From: Chthoniobacteraceae bacterium | Lineage (GTDB): Bacteria > Verrucomicrobiota > Verrucomicrobiia > Chthoniobacterales > Chthoniobacteraceae | Assembly: GCA_947471505.1 (NCBI GenBank) | Contig: CANIWM010000036.1 | Span: forward strand, 1-55,171 | DNA length: 55,171 bases | Reading direction: 5' to 3' | Translations under genes and position numbers: made by a program | Shown: in pieces, positions 43,953 through 53,100 of the stretch | How the letters are laid out: the number at the start of each line of letters is the position of its first letter | Numbering within the stretch: position 1 is the stretch's first letter | The notes under the pieces: generated by a model | The model's database searches: none | What the model saw: only the letters and a program-made list of their open reading frames with translations | Told to the model about the DNA's origin: nothing

Positions 43953-45232
43953 GCGGAATTGGAGGTTGTCCACGCGATGCGCGGGCACACGACGCCGGGC
44001 CACGATTCAGGGAAATGGGAGGACTGATTCCCGGCGCCCGAAACGACGAAGTTGATGAAGTCCGTCATGTGCATGAGGTAGCGGACGCCCGCCAAATCAG
44101 CCTGAACGCCAAGCGAATACATGCGCCGGTTTAGCAACTCACCGGGGATGCGGCAAGTCGTGCGATACGTGCCGATCTCGTGGTGCTCGCGCTGAAAAAT
44201 GTGGTCGGTCGCCTGAAACGCGAGCTCGCCCTCCTGCGTGGTGAGTTGGACGCGGAAACGCAAGTCGCGGAGCGGGCTGTGGACTTGGTAGGTGATTTCT
44301 ACATCGATGGAATTCTGCGCTTCAAAGGTCGTCTGCGGCTCGCCCAGATGGTCGAGCAGGCGGATGCGCTGGATGCGCATTTCGTCGCAGCCGGGCTTCT
44401 CCGGGTGCTGCCGCCAGTCGAGGTCGCCGTCCACGCTGGCGTGGTCTGGGACCGTGGCGGCAAGGTAGCGCGAGATGACTTCGGCGGGCGTGCCCGTGTA
44501 GGCGACGGCTCCGTTTTCGATGAGGATCGCATCGCGGCACAGCGCGCGGATGGCCGACATATTGTGGCTGACGAAGAAGACCGTGCGGCCCTGCCGGTTG
44601 GCGACATCGCCCATTTTGCCGAGGCACTTTTTTTGAAAGCCCGCATCGCCGACTGCGAGCACTTCATCAATGAAAAGAATCTCCGGCTCCAAGTGCGCGG
44701 CGACCGCGAATGCGAGGCGCACAAACATGCCGCTGGAGTAGCGTTTCACAGGCGTGTCGAGGAATTGCCCGACTTCGGCGAACTCGACGATCTCCTCGAA
44801 CTTCGCGGCGATTTCCCAACGCTTCATGCCGAGGATTGCGCCGTTCAGAAAGATGTTCTCGCGGCCTGTGAGTTCGGGGTGAAAGCCCGTGCCAACTTCC
44901 AGCAAAGAAGCGAGCCGCCCGCGTAGAATCGCACGCCCCGACGTGGGCTCGGTGATGCGCGACAGAATCTTGAGCAGCGTAGATTTCCCCGCGCCGTTTC
45001 TGCCGACGATCCCGACGATCTCGCCGGGGTTCACGGAGAACGAAACGTCCTTGAGCCCCCAAAAGGAATTGGGCACCGGACCGCGCCGGTCTGCGGCGAC
45101 GCGGGAGTCCTCTTTGGGCGCGGGCTTGCGCTTGCCGAGCACGCGCTCCATCGAGTCGCGGAGGCTGGTGGCCCCGATGCTTCCGAGGTGGAAAAGTTTG
45201 GATAGGTTTTGGACTTCGACGACGGGCTTCAT
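43949..45232 (-). CDS. wzt: Wzt-like polysaccharide ABC transporter ATPase, copy 2
   Basis: A 427-aa protein starting at ATG 45232. The nucleotide-binding domain (~1-250) has Walker A GIVGRNGAGKSTLLKIL, the signature region YSSGMFVRLAFAVA, Walker B ILFIDEVLAVGD and switch FVSHN. LEVGTGFHPELTGRENIFLN is typical for the O-antigen/teichoic acid exporter class. The C-terminal ~170 residues form a beta-sandwich carbohydrate-binding domain (IDVEITYQVHSPLRDLRFRV) as in Wzt, which recognises a finished chain end. It is a paralogue of 47288-48577, with very similar ATPase cores and different C-terminal domains. Confidence 0.9.
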   Translation of the reverse strand: MKPVVEVQNLSKLFHLGSIGATSLRDSMERVLGKRKPAPKEDSRVAADRRGPVPNSFWGLKDVSFSVNPGEIVGIVGRNGAGKSTLLKILSRITEPTSGRAILRGRLASLLEVGTGFHPELTGRENIFLNGAILGMKRWEIAAKFEEIVEFAEVGQFLDTPVKRYSSGMFVRLAFAVAAHLEPEILFIDEVLAVGDAGFQKKCLGKMGDVANRQGRTVFFVSHNMSAIRALCRDAILIENGAVAYTGTPAEVISRYLAATVPDHASVDGDLDWRQHPEKPGCDEMRIQRIRLLDHLGEPQTTFEAQNSIDVEITYQVHSPLRDLRFRVQLTTQEGELAFQATDHIFQREHHEIGTYRTTCRIPGELLNRRMYSLGVQADLAGVRYLMHMTDFINFVVSGAGNQSSHFPESWPGVVCPRIAWTTSNSA

Positions 45233-46143
45233 GAAAGAGAAATTTGCTGCCGGACGGCTCCAATCCACGGACGGAAGCAGAACAAGCTAGGGTTTGCGGC
45301 GGCTGCTTTGAACAGGCTGGCGAGGCGGGAGAGGCGGGAGGATGTCGCATCGCCGACGACGATTTTGCGGATGGCGAACCACTGGCGCTGGTGGCGCAGT
45401 TCGCGGGCAAGTTCGGTCTGCTCCTCGGCAGGCAGGGAGCGGAGATGTGCCTCGGCGATGAGGATTTCCTCGCCGGTGAATCGGTAGGAGTTTCCATCGC
45501 GGACGGTCTTGCACTCGTCGTGCCAGCGCCAGCGTCCCAGAACTTCGGGCACGCGGTGAAACTCGAAGCCGGAGAACATGGCGCGTGCGTAGTATTCCAT
45601 GTCCATCGAGTAGTGGTAAGCCTCGTCGAACGCGCCGATTTTTTCATACACGCGGCGGCGCATATACGTGACGTTTGAGCAGGAGAAAACGTGCTGCACC
45701 GAGCGTTGCCACGGGGTGAGGTATTCGATTTTCCGCGCGGGCGCTTTGGGCGTCACGGTGTCGCGCGAGCCTTGCGTGTCGAAGATGTCGGTGATGCCGC
45801 CGATCCAGTCCACCGCAGGGTTGGCGAAGATGTCCGCGACGCGCTGAAATGCACCGGGTGTGATGAGGTCGTCGTTGTTCAGGTAGGCCCAGATTTCGCC
45901 AGTGGCGCGGGCGAGTCCTTTGTTGATGGCGTGCGTTTGGCCACGGTCTTTTTCGCTTTCCCAATGGCTGATGCGGTCGCCGTATTTCTTGAGGATGTCC
46001 ACCGTGTTGTCGGTGCTGCCGCCGTCCATTACGATGAGTTCGATGTTTGGGTAATCCTGCTCAATCACAGAGCGGATGGTTTCTTCGATATAGGCTCCTT
46101 GGTTAAACGAAGGAGTGATGATGGAGATGCGCGGTGCGTTCAT
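45229..46143 (-). CDS. Family 2 glycosyltransferase
   Basis: A 304-aa GT-A protein starting at ATG 46143: ISIITPSFNQGAYIEETIRS, then LIVMDGGSTDNTVDILKKYG, a DXD-type AYLNNDDLITPGAF and YYSMDMEY-like catalytic region (HYSMDMEYYARAMF). MDGGSTDNT is the common O-antigen GT2 signature. It overlaps both neighbours by 4 bp, so it is translated in step with the acyltransferase and ATPase genes. Confidence 0.92.
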   Translation of the reverse strand: MNAPRISIITPSFNQGAYIEETIRSVIEQDYPNIELIVMDGGSTDNTVDILKKYGDRISHWESEKDRGQTHAINKGLARATGEIWAYLNNDDLITPGAFQRVADIFANPAVDWIGGITDIFDTQGSRDTVTPKAPARKIEYLTPWQRSVQHVFSCSNVTYMRRRVYEKIGAFDEAYHYSMDMEYYARAMFSGFEFHRVPEVLGRWRWHDECKTVRDGNSYRFTGEEILIAEAHLRSLPAEEQTELARELRHQRQWFAIRKIVVGDATSSRLSRLASLFKAAAANPSLFCFRPWIGAVRQQISLS

Positions 46144-47291
46144 CGGGTAAAAGGGTAAGGCGCACGGAGAGTGCCGCGCTCGATAAAACACCATGACAGT
46201 GTGGCTATGATGAGCGTCACCGCCAACGCGATGGCTCCGCCGATAAAGAAGAGCGGAAAGCCGGAGAGATTCCCCCGCAGCGTGCCGGCAAATGCAGCGT
46301 GCAGCACGAGGTCGTGCCACAAATAGATGCCGTAGGAAATCGTGCCCGCAGCTGCCATCCACTTCGTAGAAAGCGCCCGCGCAAAGAACCCCGAGCGCGC
46401 CACGGAAGCCGCGAGAGTGCCCAGCACGAGCGCGTTCAGCGGCCAACCGAGCGCGGAGGTGTGCCGCCAACCGGCCTCGTCGCCAAAGGTCACAATCGCA
46501 GCCGTCGCCACGATGCACGCGACGCAGGCGATGTCCGCCGAGCGTTCCGAGCAGCGAACGCGGAGCACGGCAAACGCAGCAGCGATGCCGAAGGCGAAGA
46601 GCTTCAAGTAAGAGAACACAGTCCCCACGATGACATCGCCCGTCGCGGAAACAAAGCGGTCCGGGATGAGCGGCTCCGCCATCCGCAGCGCCGAAGTCGC
46701 CGCCACATCCGCGAGCCAGCAGCCGCCGATGAGTGCGAGCAGCGTGACTGCCGCGCCGCATTTCCGAAAGACGCTGGCGACCGCAGCCATGATGAGCGGG
46801 AGGAGCAGATAGAACTGAAACTCGATCCCAATCGTCCATAAATCCCGATGAGGCCCGAGGTAGGCGTAGTCGGCGAAATTGTGGAGAAAGGTCACGTGCA
46901 GCAGGAAGTCGAGCGCCCCGTAAAACGTGTAAGTATCGCCCCGCAGAAGATACACGGCGACGAGCACCGCGAAGTATGCCGGGACGATGCGGCACGCCCG
47001 CCGCCACAAGTATTTGCCCATTTGCGGAGCTGGCTGGCTTTCCAAAATCGCCCGCCAAAACGGCAGCGAAAGCAGCAGACCAGACAGGACAAAAAAGATC
47101 GCCACTCCGATGTCGAACTTGCGCAGGAGGAACTCCAAGTTGAGCATGCCAATCGGGAGCACAAGCGGGGCGGCATCGCTTGGCTGCGCACTCCAGCGGA
47201 GGTGGTAAAAGAAGACCATGAAGCACGCTAGGCCGCGCAGGCCGTCGAGGCCAGGCAGTCGGTTGTCAGTCTTGGCGGCGGGTGTGGTCAT
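46140..47291 (-). CDS. Acyltransferase-3 family membrane protein in the glycan operon
   Basis: A 383-aa polytopic protein. RLPGLDGLRGLACFMVFFYH holds the conserved Arg and His of helix 1. GVAIFFVLSGLLLSLPFW and RDLWTIGIEFQFYLLLPLI follow, and the C-terminal region has GTISYGIYLWHDLVL. It is a second, distinct member of the family found at 9608-10693. It probably O-acetylates (or otherwise acylates) the glycan made by this operon, on either side of export. Overlaps neighbours by 4 bp. Confidence 0.92.
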   Translation of the reverse strand: MTTPAAKTDNRLPGLDGLRGLACFMVFFYHLRWSAQPSDAAPLVLPIGMLNLEFLLRKFDIGVAIFFVLSGLLLSLPFWRAILESQPAPQMGKYLWRRACRIVPAYFAVLVAVYLLRGDTYTFYGALDFLLHVTFLHNFADYAYLGPHRDLWTIGIEFQFYLLLPLIMAAVASVFRKCGAAVTLLALIGGCWLADVAATSALRMAEPLIPDRFVSATGDVIVGTVFSYLKLFAFGIAAAFAVLRVRCSERSADIACVACIVATAAIVTFGDEAGWRHTSALGWPLNALVLGTLAASVARSGFFARALSTKWMAAAGTISYGIYLWHDLVLHAAFAGTLRGNLSGFPLFFIGGAIALAVTLIIATLSWCFIERGTLRAPYPFTR

Positions 47292-48577
47292 GGGTTGAGT
47301 TCGACGGTGGTGGTGACTCGCGGGCAGACGGTGCCCGGCCAGCGTTCGGGGAACTGCGAGAGGTGATTCCCCGCGCCGACAATGCTGAAAGGGAGGTGCT
47401 TGCCGCCAGACACGAGGTAGCGGATGCCGGGCGCGTCGCTGCTTGCGCAGAACGAGTAAGCGCGCCGATTCAAGAGCCCGCCGGGCACGACAAATCGCGT
47501 GCAGTATTCGCCGCGCTCCAGCGTCGGTTTATGCAGCTCGTGGTCGGTCATCGTGAGCACGAGGTCGCCTTCAGTCGTGTAGAGCGACATGAGCATCCGT
47601 GCGCCTCGGAGGGGCTCGGTGACGCGGTAGCGGAGTTCGATGTGGATGGGTTCGTTCGCATCGAAAATCGCGCAGATTTCGTTGCGGGAGTTTCTCAGCG
47701 TGAGCGAAGTGAGGAGGAGTTCATCGGTGCTGTGCCTGTCGGTTTTATAGACGACGCGGCCTGCTTCGCCATCGTTCGTCGGCGCGGTGGCTGCGAGGTA
47801 TTGAGTGATGACCTCTTCGGGCGAGCCGCTCAGTTTCGCGGTGCCGTCTTCGATGAGCACGGCACGCGTGCAGAGTGCGCGGATGGCGGTGAGATTGTGG
47901 CTCACGAAAAAGATCGTGCGTCCACCCTCCGAAGCAACTTCGCCCATCTTGCCGAGACACTTTTGCTGAAAGCCCGCGTCGCCCACAGCGAGCACTTCAT
48001 CAATGAGCAAAATCTCCGGCTCCAAGTGCGCCGCCACCGCAAACGCGAGACGCACGAACATGCCGCTGGAGTAGCGTTTCACGGGAGTATCGAGAAAGCT
48101 GCCGACCTCCGCGAACTCGACGATCTCGTCGAACTTCGCCTGAATCTCCCAGCGTTTCATGCCGAGGATTGCGCCGTTCAGGAAGATGTTCTCGCGGCCT
48201 GTGAGTTCGGGGTGGAATCCCGTGCCGACTTCCAGCAGCGAGGCGATGCGACCTCGGAGCGTGATGCGCCCTTTCGTCGGCTCGGTGATGCGCGAGATGA
48301 GCTTCAGCAGCGTGGATTTCCCCGCACCGTTCTTGCCGATGAGCCCGACGATTTCCCCGCGCTGCACGGAGAAATTCACATCGCGCAGACTCCAGAACGT
48401 CCCCGGAATGTCGCCATTCCGCACCCCGAAATCGTTCGGCACGGCAGGCTGTTTCCGGCCCGGCAACATGGCGCGGAAGGCTTCGGCGAGCGAAGTCGGC
48501 CCGAGCGTACCGACGCGGTAGCGCTTCGAGACGTTCTCGATTTCGACGATGGGGCGGTTGGCGTTTATGGCCGTCAT
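47288..48577 (-). CDS. wzt: Wzt-like polysaccharide ABC transporter ATPase, copy 1
   Basis: A 429-aa protein. Walker A GLIGKNGAGKSTLLKLI, signature region YSSGMFVRLAFAVAAHLEP, Walker B ILLIDEVLAVGD and switch FVSHNLTAIRAL. The C-terminal domain (~255-429) is a Wzt_C-like beta sandwich (EPIHIELRYRVTEPLRGARM). It abuts the permease gene, the usual wzm-wzt order, and so is the more likely original partner of the permease. Its ATPase half is nearly the same as in 43949-45232. Confidence 0.92.
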   Translation of the reverse strand: MTAINANRPIVEIENVSKRYRVGTLGPTSLAEAFRAMLPGRKQPAVPNDFGVRNGDIPGTFWSLRDVNFSVQRGEIVGLIGKNGAGKSTLLKLISRITEPTKGRITLRGRIASLLEVGTGFHPELTGRENIFLNGAILGMKRWEIQAKFDEIVEFAEVGSFLDTPVKRYSSGMFVRLAFAVAAHLEPEILLIDEVLAVGDAGFQQKCLGKMGEVASEGGRTIFFVSHNLTAIRALCTRAVLIEDGTAKLSGSPEEVITQYLAATAPTNDGEAGRVVYKTDRHSTDELLLTSLTLRNSRNEICAIFDANEPIHIELRYRVTEPLRGARMLMSLYTTEGDLVLTMTDHELHKPTLERGEYCTRFVVPGGLLNRRAYSFCASSDAPGIRYLVSGGKHLPFSIVGAGNHLSQFPERWPGTVCPRVTTTVELNP

Positions 48578-49483
48578 TTACACGCTATCCACGACAGTGC
48601 GCTCGGCGCGGTTAAACGCGATGACGCCCAAGACGAGCGCCAGCACGGCGGCCAGCGTGGATGCGCAAAGCATCGCGGGCAACTCGGGGCTCATCTGCCC
48701 GCCTTTCAGCAGAACATCGCGCGTGGCCTCCACGACGGCGGCCATCGGGTTTGCCCAAGCCAGCCAGCCGAAGGTGTGGTTTTCGGTGATCTTTTTCATC
48801 GGGTAGAAAACGGGCGAGGCGAACATCCAGAGCTGGAGCAAGACGGGCGTGAGGTGGGCGAGGTCGCGGTATTTTGCCGTAGAGGCTGCAAGCAAAAGGC
48901 TGATGCCGAGGCTGAAGATTCCGGTGATCACAAACAGCGGAATCGCGAGCAGCGCGCTGAAGCCGATGTGAACATTGGAGCCCGTCGCCGCATACCAAGC
49001 GAAGAACGCGAGGAAGACCACGAGCTGCAATCCGAGTGCGAACAGATTGGAAATCGCCGCCGCCGCCGGGACGACGAGGCGGGGGAAATAGACCTTCCCA
49101 AAAAGGTGCGAGTTTGCCGTGAAGGTCGCCGCGCCGGTGGTGATGTTTTGTGAGAAATAGCTCCACGACAGCAGCGCGCAGAGATTGAAGATCAGCGACG
49201 GGATTCCATCCGTGTCGATGCCGCCGATTTTGTTAAACGCGATGCTCATCACCAGCGCCGTGAGCAGCGGTTGGAGCACGAACCAGATCGGGCCGAGCAC
49301 GGTCTGTTTGTATTTCGCGAGGAAGTCGCGGCGGATGAGGATGGAGAGCAGGTCGCGGTATTCCCACATTTCCCGCCAGTTGATCCGCAGCCAGCCTTTA
49401 CTCGGCTCGATGATGATTTCGTAGTTCCCGGCTGGTTCGGGCTGCGTGCTTGGTTCGGCCATAGTTGATTCAGTCGTGGGCAT
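48578..49483 (-). CDS. wzm: Wzm-like polysaccharide ABC transporter permease
   Basis: A 301-aa ABC-2 type membrane protein. The cytoplasmic N-terminus (EIIIEPSKGWLRINWREMWE) and the amphipathic gate helix (LSILIRRDFLAKYKQTVLGP) are those of O-antigen/teichoic-acid exporters. About six membrane helices follow, with WMFASPVFYPMKKI near the periplasmic side. It would move a lipid-linked glycan across the inner membrane in an ATP-driven step, which explains why no Wzx/Wzy is present. It begins where the phosphopantetheinyl transferase gene ends. Confidence 0.92.
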   Translation of the reverse strand: MPTTESTMAEPSTQPEPAGNYEIIIEPSKGWLRINWREMWEYRDLLSILIRRDFLAKYKQTVLGPIWFVLQPLLTALVMSIAFNKIGGIDTDGIPSLIFNLCALLSWSYFSQNITTGAATFTANSHLFGKVYFPRLVVPAAAAISNLFALGLQLVVFLAFFAWYAATGSNVHIGFSALLAIPLFVITGIFSLGISLLLAASTAKYRDLAHLTPVLLQLWMFASPVFYPMKKITENHTFGWLAWANPMAAVVEATRDVLLKGGQMSPELPAMLCASTLAAVLALVLGVIAFNRAERTVVDSV

Positions 49484-50158
49484 TTACAGACTCCATTCCC
49501 AATAGGCTAGTTCCCAATCTCTGCCCTCGCTCGCGACGGCTCCGGCGTAGCCTTCCGCCGGGGTGAGTGTGCGTACGGTCCAAGCAGAATCGTGGGTCGG
49601 TTCGCCGACAAGGCCGACGCCTTCCGCTTTGAGCCGCGCTTCTTTCTGAGTCCATAGATCGAAGAACCGCGAGGCGCGTTCGTCTTTGGGGGTAGTTCGG
49701 AGTTCCCAGTTTTCCCTCGGCTCGAAGTAGTGGTCGGCGATGGGCTCGAACTCGATGTCCGGCTGCACCCATTCCACATCCACGCCGACTTCGCGCCCCC
49801 GCGAAACGGCGACGATGGCGAGGTCGTGTGAGTGGCTGACGTTGAAGCGAATGTCCATGAACGGATTTACGACGAATGGCTTGCCGTGGCACCCGGTGCC
49901 AAATTCCAGGGCGGACGGCTCCGCTCCGAGGTAGCGCGCCAGAATCATGCGGACAGCGGCGCGGGTGGCGATGAACCGATTGCTGTCTTCGGGAAAATGA
50001 AAGCGCGCCGCGCGCACGAGTTCATCTGGTGAAAGGACGGAGCTGCATCGGGCGAGCTTGGCGGAGCGAGAAATTTTCGCGCGCCAGAGGTGGATCTCCC
50101 GGGCATGGAGGACGGTGCGGCTTGGAGCCGCAGGCCAGTTGGGCTGTGCTTGAATCAT
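49484..50158 (-). CDS. Sfp-type 4'-phosphopantetheinyl transferase
   Basis: A 224-aa two-lobed PPTase. CHGKPFVVN, RFNVSHSHDLAIVAVS, the Mg-binding EVGVDVEWVQP (Asp and Glu) and FFDLWTQKEARLKAEGVGL (W..KEA...K) are all intact, so the enzyme should be active. It attaches the phosphopantetheine arm of CoA to carrier proteins. The gene overlaps the PKS-like gene by 4 bp, which implies a PKS/NRPS-type carrier as substrate. However, I see no carrier domain in that protein or elsewhere in the operon. Confidence 0.93.
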   Translation of the reverse strand: MIQAQPNWPAAPSRTVLHAREIHLWRAKISRSAKLARCSSVLSPDELVRAARFHFPEDSNRFIATRAAVRMILARYLGAEPSALEFGTGCHGKPFVVNPFMDIRFNVSHSHDLAIVAVSRGREVGVDVEWVQPDIEFEPIADHYFEPRENWELRTTPKDERASRFFDLWTQKEARLKAEGVGLVGEPTHDSAWTVRTLTPAEGYAGAVASEGRDWELAYWEWSL

Positions 50159-53100
50159 GGTTTTTGGGCTAGTGAGAGTCGGTCGAGAATCTCGCGAACT
50201 TTAGCAGCAGCGGTGCCAGCGTGTTCGCGAATGTAGGTGATGTGGTCGCCGGGAAGGGTGTGAAGTTCAAGCTCGCCGGGATGCGATTTTTCCCAGCCGA
50301 GCTTACCGCCTTCGCTATGCGTTGTCTCGTCCACCAGGAGCGTAAGCTTTCCTTTGTGGGTTCGCAGCCGGTGCTTATACATCGTGATGGGGTAGTCCTT
50401 TTGCCCACGGGGATGCTGCTCCTGCTCGGGCGCGGGCTCGTATCCTGAGCGATGGTCTGCGCTGCGGCGGCGGGTGCGGGTGGATGCCTTGCCCGTCAGA
50501 TAGCGGACCTTTTTTCCGAGGGTGTAGCCTTTGATGGCGTCCATGTGGTGGCGGAACCGGTCGATGAAAGAGCCAGTTTGCTGCGTTTCTGATTCCTTCA
50601 GAAGTTGCTGGTGCAAGTGGTCGCGGAGATTGTCCCGGCTTGGCGGGCGAGTGTTGAGGAGTGCGAGGAAGTCCACGAGTTCGCCGGCCTCTCGTAGCTG
50701 TCTGGCGATTTCGTAGGCGCAAATGCCGCCGGTGCTTTCGCCGACGATGCGGTAGGGCCCGTGCGGCCAAAGCGCGCGGATTTCATGGATGTAGTCGGCG
50801 GCCATTTCTAGCACCGTCATGTGCGGCGGATCGGCGGTTCCGGCGCCACGTGCCTTGAGTCCATAGATGGGAAGTTCCGGCCCTAGGTGGCGCACAATCT
50901 CTGCGTATTCGCGGAATTCGATCTCGCCGCCCCAGCCGCCGGGGATAAGGAAGAGCGGCGGCAATTGTGTTGAGCCCGTCTGGATTTGAATGAGAAATTT
51001 CCCCAGCGGAGACGCGCTGGTCGGGGCGTCCGCAGGCTCTTCTTTCGCTGAAGGCGCGGGCGATTGCCGGATTGCGAGTGCGGCGGTTGGCTGGGCTTTT
51101 CCGGGTAGGAACTGGATGAGCGCTCGCACACTCTCATCGAACGCCTCCGCGAGGCGGGCGATGTCGTCGTCCGTGTGCCCGACGTTGAGGGTGTTGGGGC
51201 GGGAGTGCCAGACGAACACTCCGCGCATCCGCATGTGGAAAATGAGGAGCGCTGCGTGCGGGAATCCCGCCGGGAGTTGCATCGAGAATTGAGACGATTC
51301 CGCCTTCCAGCATTCGGGGAGATGGGTGTTCATCCGTGCGACGAGCGCGGAGGCTCGCTCGCTGAGGTCGGGTGCTTGCGCGGGCTCGCTGTCGAGCGTG
51401 GCGGATACCCCGCGGATCAGCCCTTGGCCGCGCGTGAAGTCGATGTATTCGTTCCCGTCGATGTCCCACACTCGTTTGCTGTGCGAGCGCTCGGCGACGA
51501 TCGGGTAGGCGAGCGATTGCCACTCGGCGCAGCAGTTTTCAGCGGCGAGGAAATCGCGGTTCTCGGCGGCGAAGCGTTTCGATTCCGCGGTGAGGCGCGT
51601 GTAGCGTGCAGCGAGCGCGTCGAGGTGCTCGCGCTGGAAGGCGGTGAGCGGCGGCGGGAGCGCCGAGCCCTTCGGAGTGGGCCAAAAGCGGCGGCGCTCA
51701 AACGGATACGTCGGCAGCGGGACGCGCGAGCGCGCTTCGCCGCTGTGGAGGGCTTCCCATTGGATGTCGCGACCGGACGACCACAAGTGCGAAAGGCCGA
51801 TATAGATGGTCCGAATATCACTCGCGCTCTCTCGCAGCGAAGTCGCGGCGATCCGCGCGGGGTCCTGCTGGCGGGTGAGTTGCGAGAGCATGTGGCCGGG
51901 CCCGCACTCGATAAAGATCATGTCGGGCTCGTGGAGCAGCGTCTTTATCGCGGAGGAAAAGCGGACGGTTTCCCGTGCGTGCGTGGCCCAGTAGTGGGGG
52001 TCGGTCGTCTGCTTTGCTGTGAGCGATTCGCCGGTGATGCACGAGAACATCGGGATCGCCGGCGCGTTGCAGGCGAGCTGCCGGATGGCCGCTGTCAGCG
52101 GCTCGATCACCGGGTCGCAGAGTTCCGATTGGAAAGCGCGCGACGTCTCCAGGCGCTTGCACGCGACGCCGTTCGCGGCGAGGCGCGCTTCGAGGCTGGC
52201 GACTGCTTCTTCCGTGCCGGAGATCACCGTGGCGCTTGGGCTGTTGAGCGCGGCGATGGAAAGTCGTTGCCCGAGGAGCGGGGTAACCTCCGATTCCGGG
52301 AGGCTCACCGAAATCATACATCCCGGCGGTTGCTCGTGCATGAGGCGAGCGTGCGTGGCGACGAGCATCGCGGCATCTTCCAGCGAGAACACCCCTGCGA
52401 GCGCGGCAGCGGCATACTCCCCGGAGCTGTGCCCCAGCAGCGCGGCGGGCTGGATGCCGAGCGACATCCAGAACCTCGCCAGCGCGAGGCTCACGGCAAA
52501 AATCGCGGGCTCGGAATAGCGCGCCTCGCCCAGCACGCGTGCGGCCTCCTCGCGGTCCTCATCGGCGGGGTGGATGAGCGCGCGCAGGTTCCTTCCGACG
52601 TGCGGCTGGAGGACGGCGCAGACTTCATCCAGCGTATCGCGGAACACCGGCTCGTATTCATAAAGCTCGGCCCCCATCCCGACGAACTGCGCGCCGTGTC
52701 CGGGGAAAAGGAACGCCACTCGTTTCGCTTCCGCTTTCCCGGCGATGGTGCGCTTCGGATCGAGTTCGCGCAGCGCAGCGATGGCGAGTTCGCGCGTCGG
52801 GCAGACGACGGCGCGGCGGTGCTCGAAGTGCCTCCGCCCCGCAACCAGCGTGTGTGCGATGTCCGCGAGGGAAAACTCCGGGCGCGCTTCGATCCAGTCC
52901 GCCAAGTCGCTGGCGCGCTGGGCCAATGTGCTCTCCGATTTTCCCGAGAGGATGAGCAGATTCTCCGCGCGCCCCGTCTCGGCGGCGATTCGCCGGGGCG
53001 GCTCTTCGAGGACGATGTGCGCATTCGTCCCGCCGATGCCAAACGAGCACACTCCAGCGCGGCGCGGCGTCTCGCCCGTGGGCCACTCCATCCGGTGCCC

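Noticed and set aside
45229-47226. A fused 665-aa protein over the acyltransferase and GT2 genes
   Set aside because: Only the part after 46143 matches a protein family; the upstream part is the acyltransferase gene read in the wrong frame.
43949-48577. The two Wzt genes as an assembly duplicate
   Set aside because: Their N-termini and C-terminal domains differ throughout and different genes separate them, so they are real paralogues.
47282-49153. 623-codon plus-strand open frame across the Wzt and Wzm genes
   Set aside because: Shadow of minus-strand genes with unmistakable ABC motifs; it also crosses gene boundaries.
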